A stretch of 64,000 nucleotides of DNA from Mesorhizobium sp. NBSH29 (lineage in GTDB: Bacteria > Pseudomonadota > Alphaproteobacteria > Rhizobiales > Rhizobiaceae). Location: NCBI RefSeq assembly GCF_015500055.1, contig NZ_CP045492.1:1994501-2058500 (forward strand), read 5' to 3'. The position numbers and the translations under genes are program-made. Positions within the stretch are counted from its first letter, which is position 1. Each line of letters begins with the position of its first letter. The notes below the pieces were generated by a model, which saw only the letters and a program-made list of their open reading frames with translations, was not told the DNA's origin and made no database searches. Positions 1 through 9,098 of this stretch are shown here, piece by piece.

Positions 1-226
1 GCCGCTCGTCATCGCGGATTACAATGAAATTCCAGGGCTGCATGTATCCCACCGAGGGCGCATGGTGAGCGGCCGACAGCAACCTCGCCAGAACTTCATC
101 GCTAATCGGGTCGGGAAGAAAATTGCTGCGAACATCTCGACGCGTAAAAATAGCCTCATAGACTGCCGCGCGCTCGGTCGTTCCGAAGGGTGCAGCTTTC
201 GAGTGTTGAATAAAATCTGCCGGCAT
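1..226 (-). CDS. bluB: 5,6-dimethylbenzimidazole synthase BluB, N-terminal part
   Basis: This is the first ~75 residues of a nitroreductase-fold enzyme; the rest lies beyond the left edge of the window. BluB cleaves reduced FMN with oxygen to make dimethylbenzimidazole, the lower ligand of vitamin B12. The translation from the ATG at 226 contains [15 protein letters not shown] followed by [19 protein letters not shown], the flavin-binding signature I associate with BluB (RRDVR, then HAPSVG-MQPWNF). The cobalamin riboswitch found just upstream on the same strand independently supports the B12 role. Missing C-terminus is due to the window edge, not truncation. Confidence 0.9.
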   Translation of the reverse strand, partial: MPADFIQHSKAAPFGTTERAAVYEAIFTRRDVRSNFLPDPISDEVLARLLSAAHHAPSVGYMQPWNFIVIRDDER

Positions 227-287
227 CGCGTTGTCCCCTTGCGATCAAACGAAACGGGTCCCTGCCTGACCATGCAGCGGACACATT

Positions 288-455
288 TTTGCCTGGCCGG
301 TCTTCTGGCTTGGGTTCATCCCGCATCCGGCGTCTTCCCGTTCCGTAGAACAGTGACATATGCCGGCGCGATCCCCCTTACAGCGTTGGGCACGCCACGG
401 ATTTCAACCGCGTTCCCGATTCTCCCGCATGGCTGCGGGCACCTAGCACGCCGTT
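288..455 (-). ncRNA. Cobalamin (B12) riboswitch upstream of bluB
   Basis: Read on the minus strand, this leader carries the ordered conserved pieces of the AdoCbl riboswitch class: GGTGCCCGCA near the 5' end, GGGAACGCGGTTGAAATCC, then GCCCAACGCTGTAAGGGG, TGTCACTG (plus-strand 351-357), GGGAAGACG, and the B12 box AAGCCAGAAGACCGGCC (plus-strand 295-311). It ends about 60 bases before the bluB start codon. By family knowledge, coenzyme B12 binding would repress the downstream gene. Boundaries are approximate because pairing was judged by eye. This element and the bluB leader account for most of the gene-free stretch 227-609; positions 456-609 show nothing else I can name. Confidence 0.88.
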
Positions 456-609
456 CATATCGTTTTTTGCCGCAATAGCCATCCTCCCGCTGCGGTTGGC
501 GCAATCCAAATGCTCCTGCTTGACCTGCCAAGTATGGGGCTGCGCCTAAACCCTGTTGAACAGCGGCTTGTCGCATGGCCAAATCGGCATCGGGCGCCTA
601 TATCGGGAC

Positions 610-1536
610 ATGGTTACAAGGCTGTACTCCCATCCAATCTTTCTTGAACATCTCACGCCCATCGGTCATCCGGAGCGTCCCGACAGGTTGCGCGCCATAG
701 AACGCGTGCTGGATGACGAGATCTATTCTCCGCTGGATCGCATCGTAGCGCCATTCGGCGACGAGGCGACAATCCTCTATGCCCACCCGGAGAGGTTCGC
801 CGAAAAGATCCGCAAGGCGATCCCTGACGACGGCATCGTAACAATCGACGGCGACACATCGGTCAGTCCCAAAAGCTGGGACGCCACGCTCACCGCTATT
901 GGTGCAGCCAACGCCGCTGTGGATGATGTCTTTGCGGGCGTCGCAGACAATGTATTCGTCGCTTCCCGACCCCCAGGCCATCATGCCGAGAAAGAAACGG
1001 CAATGGGATTTTGTCTTTTCAACCATGCCGCGATAGCCGCCCGCCACGCACAAAACCGCCATGGCGCTGAAAAGGTGGCGATCGTTGATTGGGATGTTCA
1101 CCATGGTAATGGAACGCAGGACATTTTTTACGAAGACCCAAGCGTTCTCTATTGCTCAACGCATCAGATGCCACTGTTCCCGGGAACTGGGGCAAAGCAT
1201 GAAACCGGCGTTGGCAACATTATCAACGCGCCACTGACAGCCGGCACTGGCAGCGATATTTTTCGAGAGGCATTTCTCTCGCGCATTCTCCCGGCGCTGG
1301 ACAATTTCCGCCCCGATCTGATTATCATTTCGGCGGGATTCGATGCCCACCACCGCGACCCCCTAGCTGAGATAAATCTCACAGAAGAAGACTTCGACTG
1401 GGCAACAGGCAAACTTATGGACCGTGCAGAGCGGTTTTCCAGCAATCGGCTGGTCAGCCTGCTTGAAGGTGGTTACGACCTGCAGGGCCTTTCCTTTTCG
1501 GTCGGTGCGCACGTAAAAAGATTGATGAAGGGATAG
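610..1536 (+). CDS. Histone deacetylase family protein (acetylpolyamine amidohydrolase-like)
   Basis: A zinc-dependent deacetylase of the arginase/deacetylase fold, 308 residues. Visible motifs in order: RPPGHH (about 120-125), DWDVHHGNGT (about 160-169) with zinc ligands Asp and His, AGFDAHHRDPL (about 242-252) with the second metal Asp, and EGGYD (about 286-290). In bacteria such proteins act on acetylated polyamines or other small amides; the true substrate cannot be told here. The frame stays open upstream to 556, but the ATG at 610 gives the usual family N-terminus (TRLYSHPIFLEHLTP), so I chose it. xseB follows 3 bases after the stop, suggesting one transcript. Confidence 0.88.
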   Translation: MVTRLYSHPIFLEHLTPIGHPERPDRLRAIERVLDDEIYSPLDRIVAPFGDEATILYAHPERFAEKIRKAIPDDGIVTIDGDTSVSPKSWDATLTAIGAANAAVDDVFAGVADNVFVASRPPGHHAEKETAMGFCLFNHAAIAARHAQNRHGAEKVAIVDWDVHHGNGTQDIFYEDPSVLYCSTHQMPLFPGTGAKHETGVGNIINAPLTAGTGSDIFREAFLSRILPALDNFRPDLIIISAGFDAHHRDPLAEINLTEEDFDWATGKLMDRAERFSSNRLVSLLEGGYDLQGLSFSVGAHVKRLMKG

Positions 1537-1539
1537 GCC

Positions 1540-1791
1540 ATGGACACCGAACTGAACGCTGATATCCAGGCCATGAGTTTCGAACAGGCGCTTAAGGCGT
1601 TGGAATCGATCGTGGACGACCTCGAGCGTGGCGAGGTGCCACTTGACCAGTCCATCCGCATCTATGAGCGGGGTGAGGCTTTAAAGGCCCATTGCGACCG
1701 TCTGCTCAAGGCAGCTGAGGACAAGGTTGAAAAGATCCGCCTCTCGCGCGACGGCAAGCCGACCGGCACCGAGCCGCTTGACGGCGCTTAG
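1540..1791 (+). CDS. xseB: Exodeoxyribonuclease VII small subunit
   Basis: 83 residues, the normal size for XseB. The conserved core [20 protein letters not shown] and the following [17 protein letters not shown] are the family hallmark (SFEEAL-ELE-IV--LE-G, then L-L-ESI-LYERG--L). With the large subunit XseA (not in this window) it degrades single-stranded DNA from both ends. It starts 3 bases after the deacetylase-like gene, so it is probably co-transcribed; this pairing is familiar in rhizobial genomes. Confidence 0.95.
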   Translation: MDTELNADIQAMSFEQALKALESIVDDLERGEVPLDQSIRIYERGEALKAHCDRLLKAAEDKVEKIRLSRDGKPTGTEPLDGA

Positions 1792-1835
1792 CCCAACCGT
1801 TTTGATCGGCGTGAGGCAAGCACAGGAGCCAACGC

Positions 1836-2102
1836 ATGTGCCGCAACATCAAACCGTTGTTTAACTTCGAACCGCCCGCCACCCATGACGAAATTAGCGA
1901 CGCGGCGCTCCAGTTTGTCCGCAAGCTGAGCGGAACAACGAAACCGTCGAAGAAGAACGAGGCCGCGTTTCATGCGGCAGTACTCGACATAGCGGCAGTA
2001 GTTCACGACCTTCTCCATTCGATGGAGACCCAGCAGCATCCGCGCAACCGCGAGGATGAGGCTTCCAAGGCCAAGACGCGCTCGGCTTTGCGCTTTGCCT
2101 GA
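1836..2102 (+). CDS. DUF2277 family small protein
   Basis: 88 residues starting MCRNIKPLFNFEPPAT, which matches my recollection of the DUF2277 family (MCRNI--L-N-EPPAT--EI--AA-Q-VRK-SG). No catalytic motif or membrane segment is visible; the chain is helical and basic at the C-terminus. A good ribosome binding site (AGGAG) lies about 8 bases before the ATG. It sits between xseB and dxs in the same direction, 44 bases after xseB. Function unknown. Confidence 0.85.
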   Translation: MCRNIKPLFNFEPPATHDEISDAALQFVRKLSGTTKPSKKNEAAFHAAVLDIAAVVHDLLHSMETQQHPRNREDEASKAKTRSALRFA

Positions 2103-2225
2103 TCAATGAGCTTTTTCCGCGCGCGATCCTGAGCCGGGTGACCGTAGTGTCCATACCTACGCACACATTTACTTTCGCTATCTGAGGTTTTAATCCCTCA
2201 GCTATTTCGCGAGACAAGGCAGCCC

Positions 2226-4136
2226 GTGACCCAGTCCAAGACACCGCTTCTCGACACGATCAGCCTCCCGGCAGATCTCAGAAAACTTCCCGAGAGCGAT
2301 CTTCCGGCAGTAGCGGCAGAGCTGCGCCACGATCTGATTGATATCGTTTCGCAGACCGGCGGTCATCTCGGCGCAGGCCTTGGGGTGATCGAACTTACCG
2401 TTGCACTCCACTACGTCTTCGATACGCCCGATGACCGGGTAATCTGGGATGTGGGTCATCAGGCGTATCCGCACAAAATATTGACCGGGCGGCGGGATCG
2501 AATGCGCACACTGCGCCTTGAAAACGGTCTATCCGGGTTCACAAGGCGCGCCGAGAGTGAATATGACCCTTTCGGCGCCGCGCATTCGTCAACGTCCATC
2601 TCCGCTGGTTTGGGCATGGCGGTTGCTCGCGACCTTTCCGGTGGCAAGAACAACGTCATAGCGGTAATCGGCGACGGCGCTATGTCGGCGGGCATGGCCT
2701 ATGAGGCGATGAACAATGCCGGCGCGCTGGACGCACGCTTGATCGTCATTCTGAACGACAACGACATGTCTATCGCACCCCCAGCGGGCGCCATGAGCGC
2801 CTATCTTGCGAGGCTGGTATCGGGCAAGACCTACCGCTCGATCCGCGAAACAGCAAAGCAACTGGCAAAAAAACTGCCGAAATTCTGGCAGGAAAAAGCA
2901 CGCAGATCCGAAGAATTCGCACGCGGTTTCTGGACCGGAGGAACGCTTTTTGAGGAACTGGGTTTCTACTATGTCGGTCCCATTGATGGCCATCAGCTGG
3001 AACATCTGCTGCCAGTGCTCAAGAATGTCCGCGACACAATTTCCGGTCCGGTGCTCATCCACGTGGTGACGCAAAAGGGGAAGGGCTATGCGCCCGCTGA
3101 AGCCGCAGCCGACAAATATCACGGTGTCAGCAAGTTCGATGTGATCACCGGCGCGCAGGCCAAAGCACCGGCTAATGCTCCAGCTTACACCAGGGTTTTC
3201 GCTGAAAGTCTGATCCAGGAGGCGGCAGAAGATGAAAAGATTGTCGCGATTTCGGCGGCAATGCCATCTGGTACCGGCCTTGATTTGTTCGGCGAAGCGT
3301 TCCCATCCCGCACCTTTGATGTTGGCATTGCCGAACAACACGCAGTCACCTTCGCTGCGGGCCTTGCGACCGAAGGTTACCGGCCCTTTGCGGCAATCTA
3401 TTCGACCTTTCTCCAGCGCGCTTACGATCAAGTCGTCCATGACGTCGCGATCCAGAAGCTGCCGGTGCGCTTTCCCATCGACCGGGCCGGCTATGTCGGT
3501 GCGGATGGTGCGACCCATTGCGGCGCCTTCGACACGACTTTCCTCGCGTCGCTGCCTGGCTTTGTCGTGATGGCTGCGGCCGACGAGGCCGAACTCCGCC
3601 ACATGGTCCGCACCGCCGCCGTCTATGACGAGGGACCGATTTCATTCCGCTATCCGCGCGGCAATGGTGTCGGCGTCGATATGCCAGCGCGTGGCATCGC
3701 GCTCGAGATTGGGAAAGGGCGCGTCCTTAGGGAAGGGACCAAAATAGCCCTTCTGTCGTTCGGAACCCGTTTGCAGGATTGCTTGCTGGCGGCAGAAGAG
3801 TTGGACGCTGCAGGGTTGTCGACCACGGTCGCAGACGCGCGCTTTGCCAAGCCGCTTGATACCGATCTAGTCCGCCGCCTTGCCCGCAATCACGAGGTGC
3901 TGGTCACGGTGGAGGAGGGTGCAATTGGCGGATTTTCCAGTCAGGTTCTGCAATACTTGGCTACAGAAGGCTTGTTGGACAACGGATTGAAGGTTCGCCC
4001 GCTGGTTCTCCCCGATAGCTTTACCGACCACGCCAAGCCGGAGAAAATGTATGCTGATGCCGGCCTTGATCGCGCTGGCATAGTTACTGCCGTATTTTCC
4101 GCGCTGGGCAGCTCCGCCCAAGCCGCCCGCGCATGA
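2226..4136 (+). CDS. dxs: 1-deoxy-D-xylulose-5-phosphate synthase
   Basis: 636 residues, full length for DXS. It condenses pyruvate and glyceraldehyde-3-phosphate with thiamine diphosphate, the first step of the MEP isoprenoid route. Visible motifs: [17 protein letters not shown] (about 75-91), the ThDP motif [16 protein letters not shown] (149-164), and in the second transketolase domain [17 protein letters not shown] with the catalytic Glu. The start is GTG at 2226. An imperfect hairpin (CTGAGG/CCTCAG, 2182-2201) lies in the 123-base gap before it, possibly ending the upstream transcript. Its product feeds ispH (last MEP step, at 16 kb) and so the farnesyl donor used by CtaB. Confidence 0.97.
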   Translation: MTQSKTPLLDTISLPADLRKLPESDLPAVAAELRHDLIDIVSQTGGHLGAGLGVIELTVALHYVFDTPDDRVIWDVGHQAYPHKILTGRRDRMRTLRLENGLSGFTRRAESEYDPFGAAHSSTSISAGLGMAVARDLSGGKNNVIAVIGDGAMSAGMAYEAMNNAGALDARLIVILNDNDMSIAPPAGAMSAYLARLVSGKTYRSIRETAKQLAKKLPKFWQEKARRSEEFARGFWTGGTLFEELGFYYVGPIDGHQLEHLLPVLKNVRDTISGPVLIHVVTQKGKGYAPAEAAADKYHGVSKFDVITGAQAKAPANAPAYTRVFAESLIQEAAEDEKIVAISAAMPSGTGLDLFGEAFPSRTFDVGIAEQHAVTFAAGLATEGYRPFAAIYSTFLQRAYDQVVHDVAIQKLPVRFPIDRAGYVGADGATHCGAFDTTFLASLPGFVVMAAADEAELRHMVRTAAVYDEGPISFRYPRGNGVGVDMPARGIALEIGKGRVLREGTKIALLSFGTRLQDCLLAAEELDAAGLSTTVADARFAKPLDTDLVRRLARNHEVLVTVEEGAIGGFSSQVLQYLATEGLLDNGLKVRPLVLPDSFTDHAKPEKMYADAGLDRAGIVTAVFSALGSSAQAARA

Positions 4137-4256
4137 TGACGCAAACTGTAACCTCCTGTTTACGCTGGTTGTTGCGGGTTCGGTTACCCTGTCTCTTGGC
4201 CGTTTCTTAGCCCGAGGTGTGTATCACAGGCCCCGGGGAAAAAGGGGCGGCGACGG

Positions 4257-4568
4257 ATGATAAGATTCTTTATGGGGGCGATTGTCGCGGTAGTGTGCGG
4301 CGCAACTTCGGCGCAGGCCGAAGAGATTTCTCGCCATAGAATTGATGTCTTGGACCGACCTTCCTACGACCGCAATCTCGAACTTGCGGTAAAAGAGATC
4401 GTGGCGCGCAAGATTGGTACAATCCGTGGCCGTCTGGACAAGGATGTTGGCCCGGTTTTGGTCGAAGCAGAAAATCCGGTCTGGCCCCTCAGCCTCATCG
4501 CACGTAATCTGAATGATAAGGCATCCTTCCCCGCCGACCCGATCATTTACGCTTCAATCACGCATTAG
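4257..4568 (+). CDS. Small secreted protein, unknown function
   Basis: 103 residues. The N-terminus has a signal peptide pattern: MIRF, a hydrophobic stretch, then TSAQA before EEISRH, so cleavage after about residue 21 is likely. The mature part (about 80 residues) has no cysteine and no motif I recognise; it includes DRPSYDRNLELAVKEIVARK and a proline/leucine segment NPVWPLSLIARNL. Start ATG at 4257 follows a GGGGCGGCGACGG leader with weak purine-rich signal. It lies between dxs and tlyA, ending 46 bases before tlyA. Same-strand placement suggests expression but not function. Confidence 0.6.
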   Translation: MIRFFMGAIVAVVCGATSAQAEEISRHRIDVLDRPSYDRNLELAVKEIVARKIGTIRGRLDKDVGPVLVEAENPVWPLSLIARNLNDKASFPADPIIYASITH

Positions 4569-4614
4569 GCGCGGTCCGCCTTGCAATCTGCAGAAGTTTC
4601 GCCAAAGAAGGCGG

Positions 4615-5379
4615 ATGATTTCAACGGATACTCACGGTCAACGGCTGCGGCTTGACGAACTTTTGGTAGCGCGCGGGCTCTTTGCCAGCCGCTCACGTGC
4701 GCGCGACGCTATTGAGCGCGGTACGGTTACCGTTGAAGGGCGCGCGGCTACCAAGCCGGGGCAGGCGGTGCCCACCGAGGCGAACCTGTCCGTCGACGAC
4801 CCGGCGCAGGCTTATGTGTCGCGTGCAGCCCTCAAGCTCCTCTGCGGGCTCGATCATTTCAAGCTCGACCCATCCGGGTGCGACGCACTTGATATTGGTG
4901 CCTCCACCGGAGGGTTTACTCAGGTACTGCTTGAGCGGGGCGCTTCCCATGTCACCGCGATAGATGTCGGGCACGGACAGATGGACGCCCGATTGAGAGC
5001 AGATAGCCGCGTCACATGCGTTGAAGGTTTGAATGCCCGAGATCTGGTACTTGAGAATCTGGGCGGGGTTTGCCCGAATTTTCTGGTCTCCGACGTGAGT
5101 TTCATTTCCATGACCTTGGCACTGCCTCCGGCACTGCAGCTCGCTGCGGCGGGCACAAGGGCAATCCTGCTGGTAAAGCCGCAGTTCGAGGCCGGCCGCG
5201 AAGCCATTGGCAAGGGTGGGTTGCTCAAAAACCCCGATGACGCTTTGCGGGTCGCCGAAGGGCGCAGTCGCTGGCTTGATGGCATCTCTGGCTGGCGCAG
5301 TCTTGATATCATCCCGTCGCCTATTTCGGGCGGCGACGGTAACGTTGAGTTCCTGCTCGCCGGGATCAAGGATCGATGA
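4615..5379 (+). CDS. tlyA: TlyA-family rRNA methyltransferase / hemolysin A-like
   Basis: 254 residues from the ATG at 4615. An S4 RNA-binding domain spans about 8-70 (RLDELLVARGLFASRSRARD, then AIERGTVTVEG). An FtsJ/RrmJ-type methyltransferase domain follows, with the SAM-binding loop ALDIGASTGGFTQVLLERGA. TlyA proteins 2'-O-methylate ribosomal RNA, as known from mycobacterial TlyA; older annotations call them hemolysins. The frame is open upstream to 4513, but that part overlaps the previous gene and lacks family similarity; GAAGG before 4615 is a good ribosome binding site. Its stop overlaps the next start as ATGA. Confidence 0.9.
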   Translation: MISTDTHGQRLRLDELLVARGLFASRSRARDAIERGTVTVEGRAATKPGQAVPTEANLSVDDPAQAYVSRAALKLLCGLDHFKLDPSGCDALDIGASTGGFTQVLLERGASHVTAIDVGHGQMDARLRADSRVTCVEGLNARDLVLENLGGVCPNFLVSDVSFISMTLALPPALQLAAAGTRAILLVKPQFEAGREAIGKGGLLKNPDDALRVAEGRSRWLDGISGWRSLDIIPSPISGGDGNVEFLLAGIKDR

Positions 5380-6617
5380 CCACGCGCCTCACCATAGAAA
5401 GCCTGGGTGGCCAGGGCGACGGTGTCGCGCATACCGAAACCGGAACAGCCTTTGTGCCGTTCACTTTGCCCGGTGAAATAGTCACTGCCGCGCGCGAAAA
5501 AGACCGCGCAACCTTGATGGCGGTGATTGAACCGTCGCCACTGCGAGTCGAGCCCCCTTGTCGCCATTTTGGCGAATGCGGCGGCTGTTCCCTCCAGCAT
5601 TATGACCTTGACGCCTATCACACCTGGAAACGCGACAAGGTCGTCCAGGCGCTTCTGCGCGAAGGCGTCGAGGCGCCCGTAGGCGATATCATTGCCTGTG
5701 CGCCGGGTACGCGCCGCCGTGTTGTTCTCACAGCAAAGCGCATCGAAACGGGCATGCGGCTCGGCTACAATCGCGCGCAGTCGCACACAATTATCGATAT
5801 CCATGAATGCCCAATAGCAGTTCCAGAAATTGTCGCCGCGCTCAGCACAATCAAGGCGCTGGCTGGACTGATTTGCAAAACGAGCCAATCGTTTCAACTT
5901 GCAGTTACCCATACGGCGACGGGCCTCGACATTGCAGCTTCCGGTTCAGGCGAACTGGTTGGCGCGGCGCGCAAACTGGTGTCCGACTTTGTGTTGCGCG
6001 AAAGAATTGCGCGGCTTTCCATCGACGGTGAGATCATCGTCGAACCGGAAAAGCCCGTGATTTATTTCGGAGATGTAGCCGTATTCCCACCGCCCGGTGC
6101 CTTTCTGCAGGCCGTCGCCTCAGCCGAGGCCGCGATGGTCGCGCTTGTCTCCGGCCATTTTGGCAAGTCAAAGAAGGTGCTTGACCTATTTGCAGGTTCC
6201 GGCGCCTTTGCTCTCCGGCTAGCGAAAAAAGGGGAAGTGCATGCCGTCGAGGGGGAGGCCGCAGCACTCTCCGCTCTGGATCGTGGTTTTCGGTTTGGAA
6301 CAGCTCTCAGGCGCGTAACGACTGAAAAGCGTGACCTTTCCCGTCGGCCGGTCACGTTCAAGGAACTCAACCTTTTCGATGCGTTAAGTTTCGACCCGCC
6401 GCGTGCCGGTGCCGAGGAGCAATGCGAGCAGATCGCGCGTTCGACCGTCCCGCTGGTTGCCGCCATTTCCTGCAATCCGGTAACCCTGGCGCGCGACCTT
6501 AAGATTTTGGTCGGCGGCGGCTATCGGCTGAAGAGCGTCACGCCTATTGACCAGTTCCTTTGGTCGGCGCATGTCGAGGCGGTGGCGCTGCTCGAGAAGC
6601 CGCGCAAGCGTCGGTAA
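5376..6617 (+). CDS. Class I SAM-dependent 23S rRNA (uracil-5-)-methyltransferase, RlmD/TrmA family
   Basis: 413 residues. Four cysteines fit the family iron-sulfur cluster: C62, C68, C71 (CRHFGECGGC) and C145 (HECPI). An N-terminal TRAM-like strand region (about 4-50) precedes them. The SAM-binding motif VLDLFAGSGAFALRLAK, the FDPPRAGAEEQC motif and the catalytic cysteine in SCNPVTLARDLK are all present, so it should be active in m5U formation on RNA. Which uridine is modified cannot be read from the sequence. Translation is coupled to tlyA through the ATGA overlap at 5376-5379, making an RNA-modification pair. Confidence 0.9.
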   Translation: MTTRLTIESLGGQGDGVAHTETGTAFVPFTLPGEIVTAAREKDRATLMAVIEPSPLRVEPPCRHFGECGGCSLQHYDLDAYHTWKRDKVVQALLREGVEAPVGDIIACAPGTRRRVVLTAKRIETGMRLGYNRAQSHTIIDIHECPIAVPEIVAALSTIKALAGLICKTSQSFQLAVTHTATGLDIAASGSGELVGAARKLVSDFVLRERIARLSIDGEIIVEPEKPVIYFGDVAVFPPPGAFLQAVASAEAAMVALVSGHFGKSKKVLDLFAGSGAFALRLAKKGEVHAVEGEAAALSALDRGFRFGTALRRVTTEKRDLSRRPVTFKELNLFDALSFDPPRAGAEEQCEQIARSTVPLVAAISCNPVTLARDLKILVGGGYRLKSVTPIDQFLWSAHVEAVALLEKPRKRR

Positions 6618-6639
6618 GGGCTGCTCTACAGCCCGAAAT

Positions 6640-7029
6640 TCAGCCCCGTCTGCCGGCGACAACTCGGATCGCGCAGGCGATGAACACAAACGGAACTATA
6701 CCGAAAAGCAGCAGTGCCCTTGTATTGTCAGCCGGAGCCGGAAGATGATGGACGGTGAGATAAAACAGCAGCCCCGCAAGAACCCCAGCAGCAACACAGC
6801 TCAGCCAACTATCCCTATGGTAGCTTCTCAATAGAAGAAATGCCGGCAACAGAACGATCAGGCTCGTGGCGTAGCCATAAGCGAGAGATGTTGCCGCAAA
6901 AAACCAAAACCGCTCCAGCCCTCCGCCGGTAAAGGCGGCCGAAATCGCCGCATATAAGATCGCCCCCGCAATCGGCCCAAGTAAAAATCCGGCGACGAGA
7001 CGTTGGTCGATCAGGGGAGCAGGGGTCAT
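6640..7029 (-). CDS. Predicted four-helix membrane protein, unknown function
   Basis: From the ATG at 7029 this gives 129 residues with about four hydrophobic segments (AGFLLGPIAGAILYAAISAA, then ATSLAYGYATSLIVLLPAFL, a third around SWLSCVAAGVLAGLLFYLTV, and a fourth near the C-terminus). No recognised domain. A longer form from TTG at 7104 (154 residues) would overlap the tldD 3' end by 20 bases; I prefer the ATG but cannot exclude the TTG. It lies directly downstream of tldD on the same strand and may share its message. Confidence 0.6.
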   Translation of the reverse strand: MTPAPLIDQRLVAGFLLGPIAGAILYAAISAAFTGGGLERFWFFAATSLAYGYATSLIVLLPAFLLLRSYHRDSWLSCVAAGVLAGLLFYLTVHHLPAPADNTRALLLFGIVPFVFIACAIRVVAGRRG

Positions 7030-7084
7030 CAAGGTCTCGGGACTGGCAGTGTTGATTGTTTCAGAACGGTCGTGCGCGAATACG

Positions 7085-8497
7085 TCAAGCTTGCGTTCCT
7101 CCAACCGTCATCTGGTCCATACGAAGATGTGGTTGGCCGACGCCGACGGGTACACCCTGACCGGCTTTGCCGCACATGCCTATGCCGGTATCGAGCTTCA
7201 TGTCATTGCCAATCATGGAGACCCGATGCATGGCATCAGGGCCGTTGCCGATCAGCATCGCACCCTTGATAGGCTGCGTCACCTTGCCGTTTTCGATCAT
7301 GTAGGCCTCGGTGCAGCCAAACACGAATTTTCCGCTTGTGATATCGACCTGACCGCCGCCGAACGAGACAGCATAAATGCCCTTTTTCACTGAGGTGATG
7401 ATTTCTTCAGGCCGCATTTCCCCGGCCGTCATATAAGTGTTGGTCATGCGAGGCATTGGCTGATGCGCGTAGGATTCACGCCGTCCATTTCCGGTCGCAG
7501 CCATCCCCATTAGCCGCGCATTCTGGCGATCCTGCATGTATCCGACCAACCGACCGTCGTCGATCAGAACAGTTCTGTTGGTAGGCGTCCCCTCATCGTC
7601 GATGCTGAGCGAGCCGCGACGTTCATGCATGGTGCCGTCATCCACCACCGTCACGCCCTTGGCAGCCACCTGTTGTCCCAGCAGCCCTGCAAAGGCAGAG
7701 GTCTTCTTGCGGTTGAAATCACCTTCAAGCCCGTGGCCCACGGCTTCGTGCAGCATCACTCCTGGCCATCCGGACGAAAGGACGATATCAAACGTTCCAG
7801 CCGGCGCAGGAATGGCTTGAAGGTTCACCAATGCCTGACGCAACGCCTCATCAGCGGCAAAGGTCCAGCTGTCTTCGGCAATGAACTCGCCAAAGCCTTT
7901 GCGTCCGCCCATGCCATAAGAGCCACTTTCCTGGCGATCGCCATCACCGACAACGACGGAAACATTGAGCCGCACCAGTGGGCGCACATCGCGCACGGTG
8001 TGTCCGTCTGCTCTCAGGATTTCGATATGTTGCCAAGAAGCAGCGAGCGAGGCAGTGACCTGGCGCACGCGCGGATCCTTGTTGCGCAAGAATGCGTCAA
8101 TTTCCTGCAACAACTTTGCCTTGTCCTCGAAGGCCGGCGACGCAATTGGATTGTCTTCGCCATAAAGATGTCGGTTGGTGCCAGTTGGCGCGGCCGCAAT
8201 GGTTCCCGAATACCCGCTTTTCACCGCGGACACCGCATCTGATGCCCGTCGCAGCGATGCCTCCGTAAGATCGGATGAATGGGCGTAGCCGGTCGCTTCG
8301 CCAGCCACAGCACGCAGACCAAAACCTTGATCGGTGTTGTAGTTCGCAACCTTCAGACGTCCGTTGTCGAACATCAGAGATTCGCTCTGACTGGATTCCA
8401 GATAGAGCTCGCCATCATCAGCGCCATTGATCGTCTCGGCGACCAGCGCTTTTATCCGCTCGCTGGAAATATCAAACTTTTCAAGCAGGCTGGTCAT
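7085..8497 (-). CDS. tldD: Metalloprotease TldD
   Basis: 470 residues from the ATG at 8497. The zinc-binding motif HEAVGHGLEGDFNR is present, as is the conserved C-terminal glycine-rich region (GAMLIGNGPDAMHRVSMIGN, then GMCGKAGQGVPVGVGQP). TldD works with TldE/PmbA as a heterodimeric protease acting on unfolded peptides, modified peptides and CcdA-like antitoxins. The TldE partner is not in this window. The frame extends to 8542, but MTSLLEKFDI is the usual start. In rhizobia tldD commonly sits next to an ialB-type gene and coxB, as here. Confidence 0.95.
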   Translation of the reverse strand: MTSLLEKFDISSERIKALVAETINGADDGELYLESSQSESLMFDNGRLKVANYNTDQGFGLRAVAGEATGYAHSSDLTEASLRRASDAVSAVKSGYSGTIAAAPTGTNRHLYGEDNPIASPAFEDKAKLLQEIDAFLRNKDPRVRQVTASLAASWQHIEILRADGHTVRDVRPLVRLNVSVVVGDGDRQESGSYGMGGRKGFGEFIAEDSWTFAADEALRQALVNLQAIPAPAGTFDIVLSSGWPGVMLHEAVGHGLEGDFNRKKTSAFAGLLGQQVAAKGVTVVDDGTMHERRGSLSIDDEGTPTNRTVLIDDGRLVGYMQDRQNARLMGMAATGNGRRESYAHQPMPRMTNTYMTAGEMRPEEIITSVKKGIYAVSFGGGQVDITSGKFVFGCTEAYMIENGKVTQPIKGAMLIGNGPDAMHRVSMIGNDMKLDTGIGMCGKAGQGVPVGVGQPHLRMDQMTVGGTQA

Positions 8498-8576
8498 CGC
8501 AACACTTTCCGGTTTCGGTGATGCCCGATGTAGGCGTGGCATTGCGGTTCGGCAATGCCTTCTGAAGTGTCAGCCG

Positions 8577-9098
8577 CTATGGCAGGGCAGAAAAACCATC
8601 GCCGAACCCGTTAAGATCAACAGGAATGCCGACACCCTCTTCAGGTGTCTGGAAAACGATGAAAGTCGCGGCCTTGCCGGTCTTCAGAGTGTCAAGCAAC
8701 TGCTTTTCAAGAATCACTTCGGCATAGCAGCCATCCTGGAAGCAACGCACGAAATAGGCACGGCCAATGTCCTTACCATCCACATTAAGGCCCAGGCCAT
8801 TCGGCAGCAGCACGCCGAGCGGTGCAAGCACGCGCAAAATCTCTGCCTTATTGTCTGCTGTACGCAAAACCACCACGGACAGGCCGATTTCCGGGCGATC
8901 CTCGGCCACTACATTCTGCATCATAGCGCACTGTTCAGCGGTAGCGCCGGCGGGCGTGTCGCAGATAATCGACCACGCACCATGCGTCGATTTCACTGTG
9001 CCCGTCTGCGGTTGCTGGGCAAATGCGGGCGCTGCAAGAGCCAGAACTGCGGACAGGAGGCCAATGGCCCGCCTGTTGTTAAAAAGCCTTATCGTCAT
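8577..9098 (-). CDS. Invasion-associated locus B (IalB) family protein
   Basis: 173 residues with a clear signal peptide (hydrophobic stretch RAIGLLSAVLALAAPAFA, then QQPQTG), so it is exported. The mature part matches the IalB family: HGAWSIICDTP, conserved cysteines (four in the mature chain, likely two disulfides, including RCFQDGCYAEV), and a central LRVLAPLGVLLPNGLGL. IalB was first described in Bartonella erythrocyte invasion, but the family is widespread in non-pathogenic rhizobia and its general function is unclear. The ATG at 9098 follows ACGGAG, a good ribosome binding site. It is divergent from coxB. Confidence 0.88.
   Translation of the reverse strand: MTIRLFNNRRAIGLLSAVLALAAPAFAQQPQTGTVKSTHGAWSIICDTPAGATAEQCAMMQNVVAEDRPEIGLSVVVLRTADNKAEILRVLAPLGVLLPNGLGLNVDGKDIGRAYFVRCFQDGCYAEVILEKQLLDTLKTGKAATFIVFQTPEEGVGIPVDLNGFGDGFSALP

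Noticed and set aside
2589-3602. 337-codon open frame on the minus strand
   Set aside because: Antisense to dxs, which is complete and recognisable; the mirror frame has no domain.
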